Of a stretch of 28,719 nucleotides of DNA, positions 10,096 through 18,747 are shown one piece after another (the stretch's first letter is position 1; each line of letters begins with the position of its first letter). A program made the position numbers and the translations under genes. Under the pieces are notes generated by a model that saw nothing but the letters and a program-made list of their open reading frames with translations, made no database searches and had not been told where the DNA came from. Source of the stretch: Nemertoderma westbladi (Eukaryota; Xenacoelomorpha; Nemertodermatida; Nemertodermatidae); contig JAUCBJ010005677.1 in NCBI GenBank assembly GCA_032718475.1, forward strand, positions 1 through 28,719, in the 5' to 3' direction.

Positions 10096-11290
10096 TATAA
10101 AACATAAAATCTGCCTGTTATACTGTACAGTACCTGTAGTTTATTCGGTTATCTATAATACTCTGCAGCTGCACTAATCCGAGTTGTTACTTAAACGAAC
10201 GAAAGTTGTGGGTGGGTGAAATGAAAATAAGGAAACAGAGACGGAAAACCTTAATAAAGACAAATGCATCAAGTACAGTAGGTACGATGTTTTATTCCAA
10301 AAGTGTAACATTACGAAACAACTACTTAAGAAACACTGCATGTAAATTTTTGTTGTCAAGTAAAGTGTACATTTTTTGAAATTACTCAAATGTTACAATA
10401 TATATTAAAGACTTCTTCAGTAGGCCTAGTCCTTGAATTTATGTACTACGTTCTACTTTATTACATACAGTACTACGTAATGTGGTCCTATACGTCTATG
10501 CTACAGATACGGTATGTCTGAATGAATAATGACTGCTGTATGTTATGTTTATTAATATCGCCAGAATAACAATAAAATATTAATTTTTGCACATGTACGT
10601 ACACGTACAGTAGATTAAAATAAAATGAACACATATCTGCAAAGTACGCTAATAAGCGTATGTACTATTTTAAGAAAAATACGGATAATAATGGTATTCA
10701 GGTAAAATTAGTAAAATAATTAAAATTATAGTTTATTTACAGTACTTACAGTTGGTGCATATTAATTATTAAAAAGAATGAAATTACAGAAAAATTAAAT
10801 TAAAAACCGGCAAAGCATACCTTACTTACTGACTTACAGTAGGTTCAAGGGCTTCAACAACATACAGTACCAAAGACAAACATATTAATAAGGACAAGTT
10901 TACAATACTCTATAGGATACAACACAACAATACGTAGTTATACGGAACATAAATTTGGTACCGTAGGTAGTACCGTATGTCGCATAAGTAAAATATTACT
11001 GCTGAAATAAAACGCACAAAGTAAAGTACCGGTAACTACAAAAGATCGGAAAACAATTAAACATAAAAAATCACTATTTTAAAATTTAACACAAAAAAAA
11101 GTTTATTGGGATTGAAAAAACGAAAATAATAGGTACTGTAGCTAGATTTTAATAAAGATATCGTTGTATCCGAAAGATATCGCTTTCGCTACTGCCACTT
11201 GGCGCACCGCGCACAGGAGTATCACTATATATTCATTTTAAAGGACATTTCGCAGTCTAGTCTATTCAGTAGTCTAGTAGACTAAGTATA
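10096..11290. other. AT-rich stretch without a recognisable gene
   Basis: No supported coding or RNA gene was found. There are scattered TACAGTAC and GTACGTAC words, short A and T runs, and a local cluster of GTCTAGT repeats at about 11255-11297, just beside the end of the LINE relic that follows. Confidence 0.5.
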
Positions 11291-11296
11291 GTCTAG

Positions 11297-11985
11297 TCAA
11301 TATGCTCAATCATGGAGTACCAAGGGTATTACGTGCATTAACAACACTTTCCGGTAATGGTAAAGGATTCCAAATGTTTGCAACGCTGTCTGCAAAGTTG
11401 TTGCGTGTTAGAATTGGTGGAGTTAGGAACGAAACTGGAAGAAATTACTTTGCTCAAATTTGTCAATCCCGTTGATAAACTTGTATGTTGTTATAAGGTC
11501 GGCTAGTACACGGCGATATATTAATGTCGGTAGTTTGAGTGCAAGTAGTCGGTTTTCATATGACAACTCAGCCAGCGATAGTACAACTGTACAAGGCGAG
11601 TGACCACACGGTGTTGTACTTGTTCAAGACGTTCAATATTTATCATGTCGGAGGAATGGCGAACAAACAACTGTGTCGTATTCAAGGAGAGGCCGAACAA
11701 GGGATTTGTATAACAGGGTCAGAGGGTAAACATCGGAGCTTCCAAATATGTAAAAGTTCTTCGTATTAAATGTACGACTCGCATGGCGCTGGCTGCAGTC
11801 TTTGTGCAGTGAGCTGTGATGCTGTGAAGGACAAGGCTGGTGTAAATGTAATTCCAAAATCACGTTCCTCGGTTGCCGATAAAAGTGTCCATCCATTTAT
11901 TGTGTAAAACGTTGCTTGGGGATTTCTAGAACATAGATGTATGCATGACTTTGCACTTGGAGTCATTGAACTGCAATTTCCAATA
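11297..11985 (-). pseudogene. Decayed CR1/Jockey-like LINE fragment, related to the 6391-8288 element
   Basis: Minus-strand pieces in different frames line up in order with the RT at 6396-7772. First comes LCSRNPQATFYTINGW with ATEERDFGITFTPAL (11966 downward). LYKSLVRPLLEYDTVV follows (around 11680), then IERLEQVQHRVVTRL, then LALKLPTLIYRR (around 11520). The order matches the thumb and C-terminal region of that protein. Frames change several times and stops are present, so this is a dead copy. It lacks the catalytic RT core entirely. Confidence 0.75.
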
Positions 11986-11989
11986 GTTA

Positions 11990-12214
11990 CACATGTGTGT
12001 CAGTAATAAATTGTGTCATTATCAATAGTGCCATAGTATAAGTCGTTTTGTTTTATTCACTGTTCAACTTCATTCTGTCTGCCTGTTTTATTATATTAGT
12101 TTCCTTTCCTTTCTGCCTCCTGCATGGCCAGTTGTTATTGTCTGATTGTGTTGCTGTGCTGTTGGTCTGATGAACGCATGTCTGCTGTCTCAGTCTCACT
12201 GTCTGCCTGGTGCT
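11990..12214. other. Short spacer without recognised features
   Basis: T- and pyrimidine-rich sequence between the LINE relic and the GC-rich repeat. It contains loosely repeated CTGTCTG/GTCTGCCTG words. No coding potential was seen. Confidence 0.4.
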
Positions 12215-13330
12215 AGGTTCGGCTGATTTTTGCGCCAGGCAAATATGTATACGCCGGGTGTGCTGGGCTGATTCCGGCGCCGGGTCAATTTCTGCAGCGT
12301 CGACGCCGGGAATATTTCGACGCCTGCTGCGCCAAGCGCAGCATCTCTACCATTGCCAGTGCTCCGCCGGCTACGCCGGCGTAGCACATCTCTGCGCCGA
12401 CCCTTCCGGCTCATTGCCCGGCGTAGCACATTTCTGCGCCAGCTCCCGGCGCAAGTTCTAGTGGTGCGCCGAACGTGCTCGGCGTTAGGGCTCGATCGGA
12501 GTTGGGATTTGGCCGGAGCCGGAGCAGGAGCCGGAGTTGGACAATTTGGCCGGAGCCGGAGCAGGAGCCGGAGTTTTTCAAAAAATTTTAAAAATTTAAT
12601 TATTTATTTAAAAAAAAAATAAAGTATGGTTATCGTTCGCCAATCGCTCATAATCAATCATACTGCTGTACTGTAGCTCTAATTAATTTCATAATTTATA
12701 GATTTACGAATTTTCAATTTAAAATTTAAGTAGGCCTAATTAATTTATCACGGACGGACGGCCTGACTGCCTGACGCTGACGGCTAAAAATTACCTACAG
12801 TACCTAACTGTCTAACTGTGGTAGAGGTGTGTACTGTACTGCTGTACAGCTGTCTGGCTGTAGGTAGCCTACCGCTGTACCGTACGTGTACCAGTACTGC
12901 AGTACATTATGATGGTATGACAGTCAGTAAATGGCTGCAGTGGTACAGTGTACAATCATAGCATTTACAACAATTTTTTACAGTAGGGCCTATCTGTAAC
13001 AGTCTGCTAGTCAGCCAGCTGGCCTGTACCAGTACTGCAGTACAGTCAGTCAGTCATTGACTAAGTAAATACTGCAGTATTATGCTTGATATTGAAGCTG
13101 TACTACAATACTTCTAGCTGTATAGGCCTAGTGTAAATAATTGTTCAGATTAGAATATGCACGAAATATAATAGGCTACTTTATTAAAAAATTAACTCCG
13201 GCAATATTTTTACCGGAGCCGGAGCAGGAGCCGGAGGTGCCAAAATGGCCGGAGCCGGAGGCCGGAGCTCCGATCGAGCCCTACTCGGCGTACATGTAAA
13301 ACTTTTCAATAGGGCTGCCAGGTGCCCGGG
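12215..13330 (-). repeat. GC-rich repeat, copy 2 (inverted), split by a hAT-like insertion
   Basis: On the minus strand this copy starts with CCTATTGAAAAGTTTTA (13297-13313), like the copy at 9868. It is interrupted at 13291/12478 by the 798-bp hAT-like element. It then continues with GCGCCGAACG and a long GCGCCGG-rich section (12215-12477) whose loose repeats contain GCCGGCGTAGC and TTCTGCGCC. Removing the insertion and one duplicated 8-mer rejoins the repeat, which shows the order of events. Confidence 0.75.
12478..13291. mobile_element. hAT-like non-autonomous element 2 with 8-bp target site duplications
   Basis: The element is 12486-13283 (798 bp). Both ends read TAGGGCTCGATCGGAG in inverted orientation, a perfect 16-bp terminal inverted repeat. 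Beyond it, GCCGGAGCCGGAGCAGGAG repeats are present near both ends as subterminal repeats. The flanks carry the identical 8-mer CTCGGCGT at 12478-12485 and 13284-13291. This pattern fits the hAT superfamily. The interior is AT-rich and non-coding, with CAGTCAGTC and GTACAG-type short repeats. No transposase is present. Confidence 0.92.
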
Positions 13331-13880
13331 TAGGCCTACCTAGTCCTATCTCGATCAAAAAATGTGCTGTGAGAAAGTTGTGAATTTGACTTTTTTATGT
13401 GAATACCGGTACTGCCAGACTGCTGTAGGCCTACTGCAGTAGGCTACTGGCTGAGTGTACAGGTGTATGACAGCGATTTTAAAACATTTTACAGTTTTAA
13501 CAGTTTAATGCAAATAATAATATTACCTATTATACAGATATACCGGTACAGCGGTACGGTAAATGTTGTAAAAATGACGTGAAAAAGTAAACAACAGTAC
13601 GGTACGTAAGTATAGGACTACCGGCACGGTAGGCCTACCCTACCGGTCCGGTACGTTTCATTTCCCCGTCACAATTGAAGTTAACATGATTTTCCGCTGC
13701 TTCAATGCAAGGAATAAGTTCAGAGAGTTTGCTTTATTAACAGCATTTAAATCATATGTTCGTCTGTCTGTCCGTCAGTCCGTTGTTATTGGAATATTGA
13801 ACACCTGTATCACAGTCACAGTATCAGTGTATGGTCTTGGTCTCCGTACCTAATGTCAAGTATCAGAGTAGGCCTATTGC
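13331..13880. other. Gene-free stretch with TAGGCCTAC / TACCGGTAC words
   Basis: No coding frame is supported. Short words such as GTAGGCCTAC, CCGGTAC and GTACGGTA recur. A small run of GTCTGTCTGTCCGTC-like repeats lies near 13763. Confidence 0.45.
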
Positions 13881-13884
13881 AGTA

Positions 13885-14345
13885 TTGACTTGTTAGAGAG
13901 TGTTCAACGTTATTTTACACGGAGACTATTTACATATTTATCCGATGTATATTACTTTCTGTACGTTGTACTTACCTAGATCAGTAGATCGTATTAAGCA
14001 TCTAAACTTACCACTTACAGTCTCTTGAAATCAGGCGAATTATTTTTGATCTTAAGATGGTGTTTTCAATTGTGAATTATTTGATTGATTTAAATTTTGA
14101 CGATTTTTTTCAGTCGTCCATCACGTCCAGGTTTAGGAGGTCATAATGAGAAACTATTTGTAAATCGTAGTCGTTTCAACTTTGCAGTAATTGTTTCTCC
14201 AATCAGCCAATCGTGTTGTGCCGATGTGGAATTCCTTACCACAACATATTATAGACTCACCAAGCTGCCAAGTAGAAATGTATTTGCACATAGACTTTCA
14301 TCTCATCTCATGATTTGTTACACTTTTGTTATTTTAATAGATTTT
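13885..14345 (+). pseudogene. Decayed C-terminal fragment of a CR1/Jockey-like LINE
   Basis: In shifting frames one can read VQRYFTRRLFTYLSD (about 13900), then LEIRRIIFDLKMVFS (about 14020), then LIDLNFDDFFQS. A remnant of the RGHNEKLFVNRSRFN block follows, and near the end LPSRNVFAHRLSSHL. The block order is that of the fragment at 9339-9775, and the wording is close enough to suggest the same or a sister family in opposite orientation. Several frameshifts and stops mark it as dead. Confidence 0.7.
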
Positions 14346-14424
14346 TTTAAATAGTATCGGTCTGCCCTTTACTGCTTTACCCATTTTGCCAAATTCTTAT
14401 AGGTAGGGTAGATCTATGGATTAT

Positions 14425-14585
14425 TTTATTTCTGTTTAATTTAGTTCACAATTCCCTTTTTCTGGGGCGATGGAACGACGGTACAAGATGAACAACATAT
14501 AATTTTACAATGCCCATTGGTACCGGTAGTTCGTTTGGTACAGCACTTGCAAATATATTTCTTGAGAAGACTTTAATAGTAATAA
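14425..14585 (+). pseudogene. Possible second LINE C-terminal remnant
   Basis: A short open stretch reads WGDGTTVQDEQHIILQCPL. This resembles the zinc-finger-like tail block (x-x-E-H-hydrophobic-hydrophobic-x-C-P) near the C-terminus of some non-LTR retrotransposon proteins. It is only about 45 codons long and stands alone, so chance similarity is possible. Confidence 0.35.
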
Positions 14586-14870
14586 TCTCCTTATTTTCAT
14601 GTGTTCGAGTATTACACCTTTGATTGATTCTATTAACAATGTTAACTCGGAGTTAGATGTGTTCCTATAATATGTGCTAATAATGTTTTATATCTCAGTG
14701 CTACGTATGACGTATTATGATGTATTCTATAGGTTTCGTGTTGCTCCATTTGTGATTATTAGTGGACTGTAAAAGTGGTTTTAAAAGACATTATGCAGTT
14801 ATGTGTCATTATTTTTGTAGTCAATAAAATCATACCTAAACCTAAGTCTAGTATTCAAATTAGCCAATGA
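14586..14870. other. AT-rich spacer
   Basis: No gene was recognised. It holds AATAAAATCATACCTAAACC near 14824-14843, which could be the 3' end of the LINE remnants just upstream. Confidence 0.4.
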
Positions 14871-15057
14871 AATTTTGATGTGAAAATGTGACGTAATTTT
14901 CTTCACGACACATTTTCACGTCATATTTTAAAAACACGTTGTTTTTATCCAACGAAAAATTGTGACCATAAATACTGAAATAGCGCCGTGAAAATGGAAC
15001 GTGTATCTTTTCACTTCACATTTCACGTCATTTTCACAACATTTTCACATTAAAATT
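14871..15057. repeat. 187-bp foldback (MITE-like) element with ACGTCA-type motifs
   Basis: The left end reads AATTTTGATGTGAAAATGT and the right end is its near-inverse (ACATTTTCACATTAAAATT). Between them, GTGAAAATG/CATTTTCAC words and ACGTCA/TGACGT words repeat in both orientations. No clear target duplication was found. It lies about 200 bp upstream of the IGF2BP start codon, so it could contribute CRE-like (CREB/ATF-type) binding sites; that is inference. Confidence 0.6.
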
Positions 15058-15063
15058 ATAAAG
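15057..15063 (+). promoter_or_regulatory. Possible TATA box for the IGF2BP gene
   Basis: TATAAAG lies about 200 bp upstream of the ATG, at the right edge of the foldback element. No initiator can be assigned. AT-rich background makes chance occurrence likely. Confidence 0.2.
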
Positions 15064-15262
15064 TTTTGCCGATATGTGCCACCGTAAAATTCAATTATCG
15101 AATCTAGTATCTTAACTAATTTATCTTAAGGCTGTTAGCGGGTTTATTGGTGTACCGGTACTGCTAGTTTCTAATAATAAATAGGCCTAGCCAAATATTT
15201 AGTTTTAATTTCTTTTTGTGATTTACTTATTTGCGATCGATAGACAGAGTGCAATTGAAACA

Positions 15263-17035
15263 ATGGCAACGGACTTAGTTAAAGTCTACATAGGCAATGT
15301 AAATATCGAAGTTGATGAAGCTGATCTCAAGGGCCTTTTCTCCAAACACGGATTCACCGCTAATAAAATCAACCTAAAGCAACAGCGTGGATTCGGGTTC
15401 ATTGACCTAGAGGGCGATGAAGTTGTAAAAGAGGCTTGTCAGAAGCTAAACGGGCAGGAATTCCACGGCCAGATATTAGTCGTGGAGAAATCCGATCCTA
15501 AATCACACCGCCGTAACAACCTAACCCCAATGATTTCAGTCACCAACGTTCCCTTAGAACACTGTAAAGAAGATTTCAATAAACTTCTGCCCCGCATTAA
15601 TGTAGTCGACTTTAAGCAGATTAACAAGAACGATAATACCCAGTTAGTTCAGCTGACCATGGAGTCTACTGAAGCAGCAACGGCGGCGTTCCGTCTACTA
15701 AACGGGTACCGATTGGATACCGGAGGCGGGGAGACGGATACTAAACCAGCTGTTCTCCGGGCCAACTACCACTACCCGGAGGGCGCCGGTCGCGGTCCGG
15801 CCAGGAGCTTCGCGCAGCCCGCTAGACGAACCGCCAGATTAGAACCTCCGGACTTCCCGCTGCGGGTGCTGATACCCAACGAGATGGTGGGCGCTGTGAT
15901 CGGGAAGAAGGGTGTTACAATCTCGAGGATAACCAAGGAGTCCCGCGCCAAGATAGACGTGAACCGTCAGGAAGCGGTCAACATCTCCCTGGAGAAACCC
16001 GTTACTATATCCGGCAGTGCCGACTGCCAGAACTCGGCGTTGCGTAAAATCTACGAAGTCATGGAAGCTGAAGCCCAAGAGAATGGGAAGACTGTTGTCA
16101 ATGAGGTCAAAGTGTTGGCGCACGATAGTCTAGTGGGTCGGCTTATTGGGAAGCAAGGGATCAACCTTAAGAAGATAATGAGTGAGACAGGAACCAAGGT
16201 TGGGATCTCTAGTCAGTACGAGTTGAGTTTGTACAACATGGAGCGGACTATAACGATAAAGGGGGATAAACTGGAAGGGGCATTCCTTGCTCAGAGCGAG
16301 ATCGTTCGTAAGTTACGCGCGAGTTACGAACGCGACATGATGTACGCGATGAACGCGGAGCTCGCGTGGGAGTCGATGTACCCCGGGGTGGATATAGGGG
16401 AGCTGCTCCCGGGAGCCGTGCACGGGATCCAGTTCCCGCTGGAGACGCCCTACGGGGCGCCCATCCAGCTGCCCATGTACGGGGGCTGGGGCGTCGGTGG
16501 GCGATTCCATGGGCGCGGGGTGCCGCGCAAGGAGTCGGCGACTATCTACGTCCCGAGTCCCGCGGTCGGCGCGCTCATCGGACGGAAGGGCCAGTACATA
16601 CGGATGATGAAGCGGTTCTCCGAGGCCGAGCTGCGCGTCGAGTCGGATTCGGTTTCGGAGGAGTCGGACCTCCGACGGGTCTGCATCACGGGGACCGCCG
16701 AGGCCCAATGGAAGGCCCAGTACTTCGTTCACAAGAAGATTTGCTCCGAGGGCTACTCCGGGGGCGTTGAGCCGCCGTTCCTCATGGTGGAACTGTCGGT
16801 TCCCGGTTCCGTCGTCGGTCGCATTATCGGACGTCGCGGCGTCGTCGTCAGCGAGATTCAACGCGATACCTCGACGCTGATCGACGTGGCCACGGCCCGG
16901 CGTTCCAGCGGGGACGCGGATTCCGTGGATATCCGGGTGACCGGCTCCTTCTTTTCCTCACAATCAGCCCAACGCCACATCCGTGAAATTGTTTATCGAT
17001 TCAGCGAGAATCAGCGACCAATCAGGGGCTACTAG
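15263..17035 (+). CDS. IGF2BP: IGF2BP/Imp family RNA-binding protein (2 RRM, 4 KH), single exon
   Basis: 590 residues, complete, no stops or frameshifts. The start is the ATG in GAAACAATGGC; an upstream in-frame GTG at 15218 is not a eukaryotic start. RRM1 covers about 6-77, with RNP2 VYIGNV (8-13) and RNP1 RGFGFIDL (42-49). RRM2 is about 91-170. Four KH domains carry intact GxxG loops: GKKG (214-217), GKQG (296-299), GRKG (440-443) and GRRG (523-526). A Gly/Pro-rich linker separates KH2 and KH3. Domain order and length fit the family (about 580-600 residues). These cytoplasmic proteins bind target mRNAs and control their stability, localisation and translation. The known vertebrate and fly genes are split into many exons, whereas this one is uninterrupted. 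The last two thirds are much richer in GC than the flanks. Retrogene or natively intronless gene are both possible; the intact frame argues for function. The paralogue number cannot be assigned. Confidence 0.95.
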   Translation: MATDLVKVYIGNVNIEVDEADLKGLFSKHGFTANKINLKQQRGFGFIDLEGDEVVKEACQKLNGQEFHGQILVVEKSDPKSHRRNNLTPMISVTNVPLEHCKEDFNKLLPRINVVDFKQINKNDNTQLVQLTMESTEAATAAFRLLNGYRLDTGGGETDTKPAVLRANYHYPEGAGRGPARSFAQPARRTARLEPPDFPLRVLIPNEMVGAVIGKKGVTISRITKESRAKIDVNRQEAVNISLEKPVTISGSADCQNSALRKIYEVMEAEAQENGKTVVNEVKVLAHDSLVGRLIGKQGINLKKIMSETGTKVGISSQYELSLYNMERTITIKGDKLEGAFLAQSEIVRKLRASYERDMMYAMNAELAWESMYPGVDIGELLPGAVHGIQFPLETPYGAPIQLPMYGGWGVGGRFHGRGVPRKESATIYVPSPAVGALIGRKGQYIRMMKRFSEAELRVESDSVSEESDLRRVCITGTAEAQWKAQYFVHKKICSEGYSGGVEPPFLMVELSVPGSVVGRIIGRRGVVVSEIQRDTSTLIDVATARRSSGDADSVDIRVTGSFFSSQSAQRHIREIVYRFSENQRPIRGY

Positions 17036-17567
17036 CGACTAACTATCGATCTATTATAACACAGCAAACGACTTAATATTGAAAGTTCTTAATAACTAGA
17101 ATGGTTAAATATGGTAAAGTGCCCTTTATGTGGAAGACGCTTTGTGGACCGCTTTAAAGCTAAGAGAGTTTTATTTCTTTTTTATTTTTTAATTAACTGT
17201 TGTTTAGTTGTTTAACAACCGATCCCTAACTATGTTGGAAGTGTAATACTTTTTTTGGGAAGTAAATATAACTCAATGACAACTTGTTTATTAGTACCTC
17301 TATATACTTGAATAATGACTGGTATGTCTGTCTGGTATTATCTTATTCAGTATAACTACTTGTGCTTTAGGTTTATAAATGCTGTGCTAAGAAATGTGAT
17401 TATTAAAGGACAGGGTAGGGTGTATTGTGAATCTTTCAATTATTGTACTTTTATTAAAATTCCTGAATGATACATTTTTATTCGTCTCTTGAGGGAAGGA
17501 GGTAAGAAACGTTAAGGTAAGATAAAATAATAAATATACCATCGACCACACACTAGGAATCATTGCC
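17036..17567 (+). other. Presumed 3' UTR and downstream region of the IGF2BP gene
   Basis: AT-rich, with no coding frame, and many U-rich stretches if transcribed. An AATAAA polyadenylation signal lies at 17529-17534, about 490 nt after the stop codon and just before the 39-bp minisatellite. No genomic poly(A) tract follows the stop, so a recent retroposition is not directly supported. Confidence 0.5.
17529..17534 (+). terminator. Candidate polyadenylation signal (AATAAA)
   Basis: A canonical AATAAA hexamer about 490 nt downstream of the IGF2BP stop codon. Chance occurrence in AT-rich DNA cannot be excluded. Confidence 0.35.
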
Positions 17568-18578
17568 GGGTGTCGCTGCAACCCAACACCTCAGCGTTCA
17601 GCTCCCGTGTGTCGCTGCAACCCAACACCTCAGCGTTCAGCTCCCGTGTGTCGCTGCAACCCAACACCTCAGCGTTCAGCTCCCGTGTGCCGCTGCAACC
17701 CAACACCTCAGCGTTCAGCTGCCGGGTGTCGCTGCAACCCAACACCTCAGCGTTCAGCTGCTGCGTGTCGCTGCAACCCAACACCTCAGCGTTCAGCTGC
17801 CGGGTGTCGCTGCAACCCAACACCTCAGCGTTCAGCTCCCGTGTGTCGCTACAACCCAACACCTCAGTGTTCAGCTGCTGGGTGTCGCTGCAACCCAACA
17901 CCTCAGCGTTCAGCTGCTGCGTGTCGCTGCAACCCAACACCTCAGCGTTCAGCTGCCGGGTGTCGCTGCAACCCAACACCTCAGCGTTCAGCTCCCGTGT
18001 GTCGCTACAACCCAACACCTCAGTGTTCAGCTGCTGGGTGTCGCTGCAACCCAACACCTCAGCGTTCAGCTCCCGTGTGTCGCTGCAACCCAACACCTCA
18101 GCGTTCAGCTGCTGGGAGTCGCTGCAACCCAACACCTCAGCGTTCAGCTGCCGGGTGTCGCTGCAACCCAACACCTCAGCGTTCAGCTGCCGGGTGTCGC
18201 TGCAACCCAACACCTCAGCGTTCAGCTGCCGGGTGTCGCTGCAACCCAACACCTCAGCGTTCAGGTGCCGGGTGTCGCTGCAACCCAACACCTCAGCGTT
18301 CAGGTGCCGGGTGTCGCTGCAACCCAACACCTCAGCGTTCAGGTGCCGGGTGACGCTGCAACCCAACACCTCAGCGTTCAGGTGCCGGGTGTCGCTGCAA
18401 CCCAACACCTCAGCGTTCAGGTGCCGGGTGTCGCTGCAACCCAACACCTCAGCGTTCAGGTGCCGGGTGTCGCTGCAACCCAACACCTCAGCGTTCAGGT
18501 GCCGGGTGTCGCTGCAACCCAACACACCAGCGTTCGGCTGCCGGGTGTCGCTGCATCCCAACACATCAGCGTTCTGCT
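17564..18578. repeat. 39-bp minisatellite, about 26 units
   Basis: TGTCGCTGCA anchors recur every 39 bp (17571, 17610, and so on). The unit runs TGTCGCTGCAACCCAACACC then TCAGCGTTCAG plus a variable GCTCCCG/GCTGCCGG/GCTGCTGG/GTGCCGG end. Because 39 is divisible by three and the unit lacks stops in several frames, long reading frames appear on both strands with 13-residue periodicity (for example CRCNPTPQRSAAG and VAATQHLSVQLPG). A four-unit block with CGCTACAACC and CAGTGTTCAG variants recurs 156 bp apart (17846 and 18002). The GTGCCGG variant is confined to a homogenised block near the right end (about 18240-18510). Confidence 0.95.
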
Positions 18579-18747
18579 ACGTAACTCCCCAATCCATCTG
18601 CCTGCATTATCCAGACCAGAATCTTTTACCCAACCTTTCTGTAAAGCCATTGGCTGACCATAATGTTTGTCTTACCAGTCAGCTTCCATAGAACTGATGA
18701 CGACCAAAATGTCTGTCTTAAAAGTCAGCTTCCATATACCAAGATTA
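18579..18747. other. Spacer with a duplicated segment of about 35 bp
   Basis: GACCATAATGTTTGTCTTAC with AGTCAGCTTCCATA (about 18655) is repeated as GACCAAAATGTCTGTCTTAA with AGTCAGCTTCCATA (about 18699). No gene was recognised. Confidence 0.5.

Noticed and set aside
9754-10105. Frames with SEPAQDF/TRRGFAQ periodicity
   Set aside because: They are translations of the 42-bp tandem unit, in two frames at once, with no sign of coding constraint.
12196-12622. Overlapping Arg/Ser-rich frames over the GC-rich repeat and the hAT-like end
   Set aside because: Their composition follows the GCGCCGG and GGAGCC repeats. They cross a transposon boundary and lack any domain.
16313-16861. 182-codon minus-strand and 134-codon plus-strand frames inside the IGF2BP gene
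   Set aside because: Both are shadows in GC-rich coding DNA. The main frame carries all KH domains.
17563-18691. Several overlapping long reading frames of 248-373 codons across the 39-bp array, on both strands
   Set aside because: They follow from a stop-free repeat unit whose length is a multiple of three. There is no non-repeat domain, and competing frames are equally open, so none is called as a gene.
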